A stretch of 32,411 bases of DNA from Micractinium sp. NFX-FRZ. Taxonomy: Eukaryota; Chlorophyta; Trebouxiophyceae; Chlorellales; Chlorellaceae. A program made the translations under genes and the position numbers. Shown piece after piece: positions 11,379 through 22,062 of the stretch (its first letter is position 1; every line of letters starts with the position of its first letter). The stretch lies in NCBI GenBank assembly GCA_029339195.1, contig JAPTJF010000591.1:1-32411 (forward strand), in the 5' to 3' direction. The notes under the pieces are model-generated. The model had not been told where the DNA came from. It saw nothing but the letters and a program-made list of their open reading frames with translations, and ran no database searches.

Positions 11379-11972
11379 CGGCGCATGCATGCAACCGCCA
11401 CGTCACTGTTGGTCGTGACTGCTCGGCTGGCTGGCTGGCACAGCGCAGCACAGCACCGTGCTGTGACAGCACGCAACATCCTGGGAACTGTGCTGCCGCC
11501 TGGTGCACGCTCCAAGCTAGCTGGCCAGGTTGCCCTGCTGCTGTGCACGCAGGATGGCCTCCGTTTCTGCTCAGCAACCGTGCGGTGCCGTGCGCTCGTG
11601 GTCTGCTCCAGCCCGCCCCCCGTGGGCCCTCGCTGTCAATTGCATGGCTCTGCATGCCTCAGCGCTCAGTGTAATGCTTGTCAGGATCAATTACATTGAC
11701 TTGGGAGGTATCAAGGATGGCAGTGCACACCTGTAGTGCAGGCAAAGAATGTGGGTACGCGTAGGGTTAGCTGGCAGGATCTAAAAGATGTCCCCCGTCC
11801 AAAACATGGTGGAGAATGGGGGCGCCACTAGGGCAGGCGGCACAAGTACACACACAGCATCAGTGGAAAGAGCGACAGCTGGATAAACGTGTCAGAGTGG
11901 CAGGCTGATACAATGGCACACACAGTTAGCGCGACCACGCAACGTGTGTGGGGCGGGGCGGGGTGCACGCCG
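11379..11972. terminator. Convergent 3' ends of the GH16 and pyroglutamyl-peptidase genes
   Basis: TGTAA at 11670-11674 on the plus strand serves the GH16 gene, about 290 bases after its stop. TTACA at 11691-11695, which is TGTAA on the minus strand, serves the peptidase gene, about 280 bases after its stop. The two poly(A) signals are only 16 bases apart. No other gene is seen. Confidence 0.55.
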
Positions 11973-13886
11973 CTACGTGAACAGTACCGCGGCCACGGGG
12001 AGAGCAGCGGGCACCGCCGGCTCCGCTGGCTGCTCCGCAGCTGCCGGCCTCTCGTCGCGTGTGCTGCCCATCACGCGGGATGCCCCCTCTGCTGCGCCCG
12101 ACGCAGCGGATATCGCGGTGTCGGCGCCCGCGCTGCCCGCGCTGCTGCTGGACGGTGCCAGCATGGAGGCAATACCTGCCAGTACGTCCAGCAGGAAAGC
12201 GTACTGCGCCTCCAGCGGTACCGCCGCCAGGGGCGGCACGTGCACAAACAGCGCGTGCAGCGGCGCGCGCTTGCGCTGCCGCTCCTTCTGGCTGTGCAGC
12301 AGGCTGAGGTAGTAGGTGAGGTTGCACACAAAGCGGCCAGCGTCGAGCGAGACGCGCACGTCGTGCCGCCGCCGCTCCGCCAGCTGGTCTGCAGCCAGAA
12401 GGTGGGCAAGGGGAGAGCAGGCAGGCGAGAGGCTTGACGAAAAGGGCGACGATCAGAGGCTGGGGGGACTGCACTGCGTGCAGTCGGGAGGACAGCTGTG
12501 GGCCCGGCAAGAGACAGGCTCGTGGGGCCAGGCCACAAGGCGGGCTCCGGTGCTGCCGCCACGCCTGCCGCCGCCTGCCGCCAGCACAGTTGGCAGGAGG
12601 CGCGCTGGCAGCACCTGCACCCTTTACCAATCCCGGCCCCCCCCCATCTTCGCTACATCTTCGCTGTATCCTCGGATTTTTTTGCCACCCCACCCTCTCG
12701 GCTACCCACCTACATCCCCACATCCAGCCTACCTGCCAACAATCTGGCTCGCCAGGGAGGAGCAGCTTGGGAGGTTGCCTATCCACGAGCTGCCCAGCCA
12801 CCCCACCCCACTCACCACTCACCAAGCCCCTCGTCAGGCTCCTACCCCCACACCCTATCCCGTACATAGGCCCGTCTCATGCCGCCCTGACCCATCCCAG
12901 CCCCAGCTACCTGCTAGCGTGCCCACGTCCAGATCGGTGAGCAGGCGGGTGGCCAGGGAGCAGCCCGGGTGGTCGTCAATCAGCGCGCCCCGCGGCTGCC
13001 ACCCGCGCTGGTCGGGGCAGCGGAACGTGGCGTCGTTCACAGCCTGCGCCTCCAGCTTGAACTGGGTGCTGCTCACATCCACGCCCAGGTGCACCTGCGG
13101 GCGTAAGGGTGTGTGTGTGTCCGCAGAAAATAAGTGGGTCGGGGACGAGGAAGGGGTGGCGTGCAGGTGTGCGCAACGTTCACTGCCCACATCTTTGAAC
13201 TAAACTGCGGGCCGCTGACAGCAGCTCACCGGCGTGCCAGCGGCAGCAGGGGTGTGGGCGTGCTGGGCGAGGGTGGCAGAGGGCAGAGGAAGGCTGGGGC
13301 ATGCGCACAGAAGCCATTCGTCAAGGCAGGCAGGCAGGCAGGCAGGCACCCCTCCCGGGCTCACCACCACGACAGGCCCATCGGCGGCGGCGGCTGCCAG
13401 CTGCTGCGAGACGTACAACTGTGCCAACCATTCGCGCGATGCCTGCGCTGCCACCTCCAGCACGGCGGTGCCGAGTATCGTGAAGTCGGGTTGCTCTGCA
13501 GGCGGAGGGCATGGCGCAGTAATGCGCAAGGTAAGGTAGGTCGCGGGGCGGCCGGGGGCACACCAGCGGCGCTGCCCCGCCGCGGCGACCGTCGGTGCGG
13601 GCTGCACACGGCCATGACGCGTTGCCAGGCCGCGGCCATACTGCTGCGTAGCGCGATCTAAGCATGTGGTCACAACTCAGGCAGCCGCTCAAGAAGGCAC
13701 GACACAACGAATGGGCCGCGCGCAGTGGACGGCCCGGCAGCAGGCAGCAAACTGAAGAATGCCTGAGTTGCCATCGGAGCTTGCTGCGCCACCCGGCCGC
13801 CGCTTCTCCAGCAGTTCAACAAGCCTCTGTGTCGGATTATCATCCACGCCTTTGAACGGGCCGAACCCCGTGACGAAGAAGCGCAT
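11973..13886 (-). CDS. Pyroglutamyl-peptidase I-like cysteine peptidase (family C15)
   Basis: Predicted to remove N-terminal pyroglutamate from peptides; probably cytosolic, as no targeting peptide is seen. Four exons: 13886-13793, 13495-13365, 13094-12911 and 12388-11973, giving 274 residues. It opens with VTGFGPFKGVDDNP, the family start. The catalytic triad is complete: E90 in FKLEAQAVN, C158 in LDAGRFVCN, and H186 in LFVHVP. ATFRCPDQRGWQP matches the plant branch of the family. After the conserved core there is an Ala/Ser/Pro-rich tail of about 65 residues, low in complexity and absent from bacterial members. The donor of exon 1 (G|GTGGCG at 13793) is the only phase-1 choice that keeps the frame with good sequence; the exon end there is less certain than the others. 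It shares a short divergent promoter with the lipase gene. Confidence 0.88.
13325..13348. repeat. GGCA microsatellite in intron 2 of the peptidase gene
   Basis: Six perfect GGCA units lie within the intron (TGCC on the coding strand). Confidence 0.85.
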
Positions 13887-14077
13887 GGTGAGCAGATGCG
13901 AAGATCGGAAACGCCAGACAACCGGGGGTGAACCTGCCCCGCAAGAGCCCTAGTCAGCAGGCAAGGCACAGCGCCGCCAGCGCGGCGAAGCAACAAGCCT
14001 GCCTGTCTCTCTGTTTGGCCGCCTGCCTGTTCAGATATCCTGCCACCCTTGGTTCCCCACCAGCCTCGCTGCCCACC
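13887..14077. promoter_or_regulatory. Short shared divergent promoter region
   Basis: The peptidase gene starts at 13886 leftward and the lipase gene at 14078 rightward, leaving 191 bases for both promoters and leaders. No TATA box is obvious. The assignment rests on layout only. Confidence 0.45.
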
Positions 14078-17000
14078 ATGCCGTCCATGCGGTGGTGTGG
14101 CGTGCAGTGGAACCTCAGCACCGACGCGCTTGCTCTGGCGGGCGCAGTGCTGCTGGCTGTCAACGCTGCCTGGCTTGTGGCCTACACAGCGGTGCTGTTG
14201 GCCCTGGGCCAGCCGCAGCAGTGCGAGCACCACCCTGGAGGCACAGCAGGGGCACACCACGCCGTCGTCTGGGGCCTGCTCGCCTTCCTGGCACTGAACA
14301 TTGTCATGGCAGCTGCCATGGTGGCGGTCGGCTGCCAAGGTGTGGCAAGCTGCCACGTCAGGCTGCTGCTGCCTTTCTCCCACGGCGCACATCAAATGCA
14401 GGCGGGCAGGCCAGCAGGCACCTCGCCCCAGCTTGTCCGCCCTGCACAGCAACGTCCCACCACCACCCCCGCGGCTTGAGCACGACCGCATCCACCCTGC
14501 CCACCCTGCCCCACCCCGTCCTGCAGGCACTCCTCTGGAGCCCAGCCGGCGGCGCTGGATGGGCGGTGTCATGTACCTGCAGCTGTGCAAATGGGTGGCC
14601 GGCCTAGGCCTTGTGACCTTCTGCATAGTCAAGGTGCACACCCTGCCAGCCTCCTGCTGGGCACAGGGCAGGAGGGAAGCCATCCAGGCGCTGCTGTGGA
14701 CCACAATCGGCGTGTTTGCGGCACTCGTGTGAGCATTATGCCAGGGGGGCCAGGAGGTGCCGGGCTAGAGAGGAGCACCCTCCTGTGTGCAGAGTCCGCC
14801 CCCTGCATGCCGGCGCTCCGATATTTTTTTGACAGTTCCGTGCCACATCCATGTTTGGAAGGACGCGAAATGGCGCCGCACAGCCCAGCCTGTGGTGTCT
14901 CATTGCCCCCCGCCTTCCTGCCCGCCCCCACCTGCACGACCTGCAGCCTGACAGCGGCGGTCAGCTACAACGCGCTCGCCTCCCGCGACCCCGCCCAGAG
15001 ATGGGAGGTCCGCCTGCGCATCTTGGGCCGCCTGCTGGGCTGCTACCGCCTGCTGACCAGCCCGCCTGCCGACGCGCAGGACAGGCGCGCACTGCAGCCG
15101 GGCGATGCCGACTGCTGCACAGCAGGCTCAGCAGGGGGGCTGGCAAGTGGCCTTTGCCAGCCGCCTGTGCCACCTGTGCCATGCGTGACATCAGCATCGT
15201 CCTTGGGCGCAGTGCCTCTGACCCCCTGCTTTGCCCGCTGAGCCGCCCCAACCCCCAGCCCCCAGCCCCTCCCCCGCCCCATGCAGGAGCCCTCCCCTCC
15301 AAGAGCTCAGCCATTTCCTGGCCCGCAGCTTCAATGCAACGGACCTGGAGAAAACAGACGTGCTGGCCGGGATGTGCCTGGCCGCTGCCATGCAGAGGCA
15401 GCAGCGCCGAGCAGCAACGCTGGCCCGCCTGCATGCGGCTGGACTGAAGCTTGGGCCAGAGTTGGAAGAGGAGGTCGCACAGCTTGCCATGGATGCGCCC
15501 TGCTGGCACGAGCGGCGGCAGCACGCACGCCCCAGCGCCGCTGCAGGGGCAGCGGATGGGGCAGCGCGGGCCGGAAAGCTGCAGCGGCAGCAGCAGCAGC
15601 AGCAGAACGGCAGCAACATTGGTGATGGCAGCACAGTCGTGGAGCCAGCCAGAGCTGAGGAGACGGCCGACAGGCTGGAGCGCGGCCAGCCTGGCAGCGC
15701 CGCTGAGCTGGCGCTTGCTGATGTCAGCATTGCAGCGGATGCCAGCGAGGAGTCGTTTTGGGCCTGGCTGCAGTCCACCTGCGAGCCGCACTGGACGTTG
15801 CTGGAGGCGCCAGCGGTGGCGGCTGAGCTGGCGCCACATCTGAGGTCTGGGGGCAGGTGGCCTGGGCCTGCCTGGTCATTGGCGGGAGCGAAACCACGGC
15901 AGGGCGGTGCCCCTGAATGAACCTGAAGTGCTCAGCCGCACAGTGATCAGGCTTTGTATGGGCGATGCCCCTGACTGTGCTGTGCCTGCTCACCTGTGCC
16001 TGCTCGCCTCCCCGCCCAACCTGGCCATGCAGCGCCCAACAGCTGGCGGCCATCTGTTGCGAGCCCCCCTGCAACCCAGTGCCTCCCAGCATACTGACAG
16101 AGGCAGCCCACTGGGTGTGGCACGCCGTGGCAGCTTATGGAAAGCAGACGCTGCTGGAGCTGTCCCCACACCCCTGCCTGGCGCGCCTGCGCCTGCTGAG
16201 GGACGTCGTGCCCCGCAGCCGCACCGCCAGCCGCGCCCTGCCTAACGTGCAGGTGCCGCCCCCTGGCGCTGGCTGCCCTGCCGCTGCCAGCACTGGCTGC
16301 CGCGCACTGTGGCCGGCACTAAGCTGCATGCTGATGACAGCGGTGCCGGAAGCTGAAGCGCTGCCCTGCTGTGGGCCGCACTGCACCGTGGCCCTCCGCC
16401 TGCAGCGCCTCACGCATGCATGCTCACCCGCCCTGCAGGAGAAGCTGCGGGAGCGCCACGAGTATGCTGTGCACTACGCCAGCGGCAAGCTGGTGAGCTG
16501 GCAACATGCATGGTACTGGGAGCACATGGTGCATTTGAGGCGCCCAGGGTGCAGCCCCCAAGCCCGCTGCCTCCCCGCGTCTGCATCATGCATATGCGCT
16601 GTTCTGGGGAACAGCTTACTGTAGCACCCAACTCGTGGACTGTTGCCACGTGGTTGCGACCTTGTTTGAGCTGGCAGCGTGCCTCTGCTCAGCACGGCGC
16701 CCCGCAGGCACTCTCAGAGCCCTGGCCCACTTCCAATGCTGCGTGCAGCTGGTGGGGTATCGTGACGAGGACATCATCCACCTCTCCTTTGCCGACTCCT
16801 TCCTGGGGGCTGTGCCTTACGCCCTGGTGCTGGACAGGCAGCGCAGCGCCGTGGTGCTCACAATCAGGTGGGGCTCACAGGCAGGTGGGGCTCTCACAAT
16901 CAGGTGCGGCTCACAATCAGGTGCGGCTCACTGGGAGGGGTCCAGCAGGCGGAATTAGGCCGTGAAGGTGCGCACCCCCGGGTCGCAGCCAGTGGGTGGG

Positions 17001-19812
17001 TGCCTGCTGCTGCGCTCCCCCATGGCACTGTACAGCTCGCTACTTCATGCAACAGGGTGTGCCTCCCACTTCACTCCTGCACCTGCCAGGCGCACCGTCT
17101 CCACGGCCAGCGCCTGCCGCTGTGCTCTCTTATGTTGCTTCACCACTACTTTTGCAACAATGCCTTCCTCCCCCATGCAGGCGGTGTCCCCCTGCCAGGG
17201 ACACCGCCTGCATGGCCAGCCTGAGCAGCACTGCCCAGCCCTTGCCAGCGCCTACCGTTCTGCTTGCTTCTGCTGCTTGACCGCTACATTTGCAACCCCC
17301 GCCCCCTGCACTGCCAGGGGCACCGCCTCCATGGCCAGCCTGCTGTCCGACCTCAGCCAGCGGCCAGAGGACATGGCCGACTGGCTGCCCCGCGCCTTCC
17401 GCCAGGCACGCCGTCTGCTGCTGCCTTGATGCTGATGCCTTTGGTGTACTGCATGATTGCCAAGCACTGTGCTGTGCTGTGTCCCACCCACATCGTGAGC
17501 AACGAGTCCTGCCGCGGTGGGCACTCTCGCGCCCCAGCCCAGCTGCGGCCCCCCGCTTCCCAGCTGCCGCCGCCTCCTCCTCTCCCCTCCCCACCTGGTG
17601 CCAGCAGGCCCACCCAGACCTGCGCAGCGTGCAGGGGCACTCTGGCATCCTCAGTGCATCCAAGGCGGTGCTGGCTGACCTGAACCGCCACCAGATCATC
17701 CACATCCTGCTCACCGGGCAGTGCCGGCCCGAGGGCGGCAGCGCCCAGCAGGCGGAGGCGGAGGAGGGCGGGCTGGAGCGGCAGAAGGGCGAGGCACGGC
17801 ACACACCAGAGGTGCGGAGGTGGCTCACAAGGCGGGGGCGAGCGCCGATGTGCAGCGGAGGGTTGGCATTTCGTAGGCCCTGCATCCCGGCCTGCGCACA
17901 GCGCACCCCAGCCACTCACGGCGCCTGTGGCTGATGCATTCCCCACACACTGCACCATAGCAGCTCACGCGTTCTTTTGTACCGCTTCTCTTGCCCCTCC
18001 CCTGCCTCCTTCTTCCGCCCGCCAGGAGTACCGTGAGATGCTGCAGCGCCGGCGGCTGGACTGCCGCGGGTGGCGCCTGGTGCTGACGGGGCACTCGCTG
18101 GGCGCCGGCATCGCCGCGCTGCTGGCCCCACACTTTGCTGCCTGGTGGCCGGGTGAGGGCACGCCTGGTGTGCTGTGCATGCACGGCCTGCAGGCAGGCG
18201 GCACTCTTGGGCGTGGCTGCAGCACGCCCTGCCGGCCAGTGTAACAGAAGCACTCGCCACCGGCGGTGTGGCCCTGCAGCACCTTGCCCACGAGGGGTGT
18301 TACACCCCCATGCTGCTGTGGCCCTGCATCCATGGTAGGCATGCCCAATGCCAACCAGCCCGCAAGCGCTGCCCCCCTCCCCTGTGGCAGACGTGCACGC
18401 CTGGGCCTATTGCCCGCCCGGGGGCATGGTGACCCCCAACCTGGCGGCAGCCCTGGAGGCAGAGCGCCTGGTCACATGTGTGGTGGTGGGCAAGGACTCG
18501 GTGAGCCGCACCTCCACCGTCAACTTTGAGAGGCTTCAGGACCAGGCACGTGGTGTGTGGGGCGGCGGGTGTGGCTGGGCTGCGGCATGGTGTGTGCGCT
18601 GGGTGAGGTGCAGCAGTGCGGCAGCCGGTAGTGACGGGTCATGAGCAGCAGCAGGGTCGGGGGGTAAAGGACGTGGGGCTTGGGCTGTGCTGGGGTTAAG
18701 ATGGGGCAGGGGAGCAGGTGTGCGTTGGTGGCTGCCGCCGCTTTGTTGAGGCCGAGCATGCAAGTTTTCCATCTCGCATGCACAGACAGTCAGACCGCCA
18801 TGCTCCACACGGCGGCCCATTCACCCCTTGATTGAATGTCCATGCCAGGACCAGGTCCAGCACCACCCCCACCGTGTCCCTCCCAACTCGCCTGCGCAGG
18901 TGGTTGTGGCGCTGGCGCGCTGCCGCCTCAGCAAGCTGCGGGTGCTGCTGCGAGGGCGCTCGCACGCCTTCAAGCGGCTCCCCGCCTCCACGCTGTTCCA
19001 CCCGCCGGAGAGCATCCCCGAGGAGTCGCTGGGCTATGCCCGCAGGTGGCGGGGAGCTTGTGGCAGAGGAACCGCCCCTCCTCTGCCTGTTCCGTAGGGT
19101 GCCTCTGCCAGCTCAGCCCTTCTGGCCAGCGTTGCTGTTGAGGTGCCATGACTTCCCCTTGTTTTTGCATTGCGTGCACTGCCGTGCCCCTGGCATGCAA
19201 CTGCACCGCACCCCTGCTGCTGCCCCTGCTGTGCCAAACAGCGCTTCACACTTCTCACCCTCGATGCCCCGCCCGCCCCGTGCCATACTGCACTGTACTG
19301 CAGCTACTTCTGTGCCAAGCAGCGGTACAAGCGGGAGCTGGTGGGCATGGAGCCACCCGGGCGCTGCTTCCTGCTGCGCCGCTTGAAGGGCGGGAAGGAG
19401 GCGGCGGCAGAGGGCGGGGACAGGGGGCGTGCACGTCAACAGCGCTTTGATGCAGGTGGGCGAACCCAGGGCCAGGCATGGGTGGCAGGCAGTGGTGGAC
19501 GCCATGCTCGACTGGGGGGCACAGCCACAGGTGTGGGGCAGGCAGCAGGGACAGATGCAGGCAGCGCTGCAACCCTGATGCCGATTGTGTTCCGCGACTG
19601 CCCCCGCTGCTTCTCTTCCAGCTGCAACCGGGGGCTGCATGCACCGCTTCCCCCATCCCCACACTGCAGTGTGGGTGCAGCGCTCCCGACTGATGGAGGC
19701 TGGTATCCAGCTGAGCTGGCACCAAGTCAGGGATCACTACACCTCGCGCCTCACCGCTGCACTGGCGGCAGTGCTGCAGGCGGCTGAGCAGCAGCCAGCG
19801 GGGGAGGACTGA
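14078..19812 (+). CDS. sn-1 diacylglycerol lipase-type membrane lipase (lipase class 3)
   Basis: Predicted to release the sn-1 fatty acid of diacylglycerol at a membrane. Fourteen exons: 14078-14339, 14527-14728, 14947-15146, 15304-15844, 16033-16252, 16439-16492, 16749-16867, 17318-17405, 17608-17811, 18026-18152, 18391-18545, 18900-19045, 19304-19455 and 19670-19812. They total 870 residues with every phase consistent. The N-terminus has four membrane helices (DALALAGAVLLAV through TTIGVFAALVLTAA). A Q6/Ser/Ala-rich loop occupies about residues 260-370. The lipase domain shows VVLTIRGT, SGIL, LVLTGHSLGAGIAAL (nucleophile Ser654), YCPPGGMV, VVVGKD (Asp708) and a C-terminal QVRDHY (likely His846), the order seen in animal DAGL. 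Introns 8 and 11 appear to start with GC (CAG|GCACG). The least certain points are the exon 3/4 junction and the start of exon 7, where CAG|CTG at 16749 was chosen for phase. Confidence 0.85.
15588..15605 (+). repeat. In-frame CAG repeat (Gln x6) in lipase exon 4
   Basis: Six perfect CAG codons lie in the low-complexity cytosolic loop between the membrane part and the catalytic domain. Confidence 0.9.
16856..16934 (+). repeat. Tandem 17-19-base repeat over the exon 7 donor site of the lipase
   Basis: The unit CTCACAATCAGGTGCGG and variants repeat four times. Candidate GT donors follow CAG at 16867, 16884, 16903 and 16920. The first is the in-frame exon end. Intron 7 therefore begins with repeated copies of its own donor junction. 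Confidence 0.9.
17041..17345 (+). repeat. Degenerate 100-120-base tandem repeat over the exon 8 acceptor of the lipase
   Basis: Three units each end in a TGCCAG acceptor, at 17099, 17198 and 17317. Each acceptor is followed by a version of the exon start: CGCACCGTCTCCACGGCC, GACACCGCCTGCATGGCC, and the true GGCACCGCCTCCATGGCC. Upstream parts also match (GCTTCACCACTACTTTTGCAA against GCTTGACCGCTACATTTGCAA). Only the third unit continues into the full exon. Confidence 0.8.
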
Positions 19813-20177
19813 CCCGCCAATTGCTGGGCACCAACTGCACCGCGCAGTGCAGTGACTCCTTGTTGCAATGCTGTTGGCTGCCTGCCCAATTCGATTGACC
19901 AACAGAGTTGCAGTGTGATGCAGGAGATCAGTGCAGATCGCCAGATGGCCGAAAGCAATGATGCTAGCATGCGGCAGCAGCTGACTGTAGCGCTCTGCAT
20001 TACAGGGCGTGTGTGATGCGTGCAAGCATTCATGCCCCAAGCAAGAGGGCCCGGCTGCCAAGCAAGCAGGCAGGCCGGGCAAGCGGGCAGATGTGGCATG
20101 TGCTACGGCAGGCAGGGCGGACCCTGCTGCCGCCCGGCGGTGCCTGGTGCTTGCACCCTGCTGTGCGGTGGGACCCG
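19813..20177. other. Intergenic stretch between lipase stop and lumen-protein copy 1; minus-strand TGTAA
   Basis: TTACA at 20000-20004 is TGTAA on the minus strand, 174 bases past the stop of the copy 1 gene, and fits its poly(A) signal. From about 19850 the DNA resembles the stretch after copy 2 (from about 21680), so it belongs to the segmental duplication. No gene is seen. Confidence 0.55.
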
Positions 20178-21400
20178 TCAGGTGTCTAAATCATAAAACC
20201 CGTAAATGCGGATGAACTCGTCTGGGTCACGTCGGAGCACCTCCAGGCGCATCGTTGTCAACTCCCAAAACACATGGACACTGTCCATCCAAGGCTGGTT
20301 GCCTGCAGCATGGCCGGTGCCAGGGCCGGCGGAGAGTGGAGGGTTGGTGTGGGGTGGGGGAGGCCTGGGTTCCCACGGTGGGGCCAATTTGGGGTCAGCG
20401 AAAGGCAGGCCTGGGCCCGCAGCCGGGCCACCGCCAGACGTGCTGGCTGGCTGCCTCCCCAGTTGTTGTATGGTATGTCAACAACTCGGGGCCTGGACGC
20501 CCCTGGCCGCACTGTCCAGACACTTACCCATGTTCCGTGCCTTCTCAAAATTGCGCAGGCATTCGCGCTCCCTTGCCTCCAGCTTTACCAGCACTGCTGC
20601 CAGCTTGGCGTCGCGAGTCTGCAGCACATGCGACATTTTGGGCTGGGGAGGCTGCCGCACATGCGCCCCCATCTCCTTGCGCAGCTCGTCCAGGCCGTCC
20701 TCAGCTGCACTGGCCAGAGGGAGGAAGGTGCCATGGGAGTTCAAACTTCCAGTGAAACATCGGTTGATGCGCTAGTTACTGAGCGGTCAACCGAGTGGGT
20801 CCGGCTGGCGTGCGCCCTAGGCGGCATACCCGGCGGCGACCAGTCCCAGGGCGCGGTTGGCCCACTGCTACTGTCCTCCGCCGGCTCGTCCGCTTTCGGC
20901 CCACTGCTACTGTCCTCCGCCGGCTCGTCCGCTTTCGGCCCACTGCTGCTGTCCTCCGCCGGCTCGTCCGCTTTCGGCACGCGGGCCTTCCTTCCCTGGA
21001 GCAGGAGGCAGGGGGAGGAACGGCTCAGGGGGGGTTGTGCAAACAGGCGGGCGCTTGCGCTCTTATCCGCAGCAACCCCCGCGCCGAGTGCCGGCGCTAG
21101 CGCTTGCCGCCGCCCGCTCACCCAGAAGCGCCAGAACGGATTCCCTGCATCCCCTCTATTCTGCAGCGCCAGCGCCCTGCCCTGCGGCATTAAAGAAGGG
21201 TGCCGAGGCATTTCACCAAGCCATCGTTGCCGACAGGACACTGCCCAAGTACGGCCTCGAAATGGGGCCCGTGAGCCCACCGGAGATGCCAGAGATATGC
21301 TTGCTGCCCCAACGAGCGACGCTTTGCGCAGGCAAGTCACTGATTTAGCGGCGGGCGGGCGGGCCAGTCCCGGGGCTGCGTTAATATATCGGGAGGCCAT
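20178..21400 (-). CDS. Predicted thylakoid-lumen protein, copy 1, with expanded acidic repeat
   Basis: I do not recognise the family. Five exons: 21400-21281, 21181-21122, 20995-20830, 20704-20528 and 20302-20178, giving 215 residues. Residues 1 to about 45 read as a two-step plastid signal: a basic Ala/Pro-rich transit part, then SLVGAASISLASP joined across intron 1 to GRALA, a lumen-type cleavage site. Copy 2 has RR before this core; here it is LRK. Exon 3 holds three tandem units of KADEPAEDSSSGP (39 bases each) where copy 2 has about one. The mature C-terminus is helical and charged (DGLDELRKE, RERECLRNFEKAR, LEVLRRDPDEF), conserved between copies. The intervening frame is fixed by phase: introns 1 and 2 are phase 0 and introns 3 and 4 are phase 1 in both copies. 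Confidence 0.65.
20853..20980 (-). repeat. Coding 39-base tandem repeat, three units
   Basis: Three nearly identical units encode KADEPAEDSSSGP in exon 3 of copy 1. The paralogue has a single degenerate unit, so this is an expansion after duplication (or a loss in copy 2). Confidence 0.92.
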
Positions 21401-22062
21401 TGCCGTGGGAATTGGATCTAAATGCAAGGCACAGCGGTAGCCTGGGCGTGTCTGAGGCCTCTTGCCAGGTCACGCCAGCCTGGCGGCACCCCGGCGGGGT
21501 GGCCCCAGTGAATCCCAGTGACTCCCGGAACCCTCATCATCCCCTTCTCCCCGTGTCTTATGCTGGTTGGATTGATTGAGCACCCTGGGAGTGCCGAGCT
21601 TCTCGGGCCTTGCATCCTGCCGCCCCTGTAACTTCATGGGCGGGTTAGGCAACCTGCCAGCTGCATGGCACCGACTGCGCTGCACTGCTTGTTGCCTGCC
21701 TGCCCAATCTGATTGGCGGTCAGATTCACAGCGTGATGACAAAGATCAGGCCAGGGGCAACAAATGGTGAAAAGCAATGCACGATGGATGATGCATGATG
21801 GTTCCATTCGCACAGTGTTTCATCCATGCCAGTTTGGGCCCGGGCTCGCATCAGGCGAGCCCAAACTCAATAGGCTATGCTAGTCTAATCACATGCATGA
21901 GGCAGCAGATGATTGCAGCCCTAGCGGGAGGGCTCGGCTGCAGTTGACAAGCAGGCTGGCCTCCAAGCGGGCGGATGTGGCATGCGGTACCACAGGGCAC
22001 TGCGGCAGCATCCGTCGCTCGGTGGTGCCCGGTGCGCGCGCCCTGCTGGAAGGTGGGCCCCT
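21401..22062. other. Stretch between the two lumen-protein copies
   Basis: Holds the leader of copy 1 (to about 21485), then the boundary of the duplication, then the 3' flank of copy 2 from about 21680. Part of the flank, near 21785-21895, has no counterpart after copy 1 and looks like an insertion. No gene is seen. Confidence 0.5.

Larger units (their letters stand above)
19850..21485. repeat. Segmental tandem duplication, unit 1
   Basis: Pairs with 21680-23320. Matches include the 3' flank (CTGCCTGCCCAAT with nearby GATTG; GCGGGC..ATGTGGCATG), all five exons with their splice sites, and the 5' leader (CAGGTCACGCCAGCCTGGCGGCA in both). Introns and flanks have drifted more than exons. Confidence 0.8.

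Noticed and set aside
12316..13203. 295-residue plus-strand frame opposite the peptidase gene
   Set aside because: The minus strand carries the complete catalytic triad in phase; the plus frame has no recognisable domain and spans its introns.
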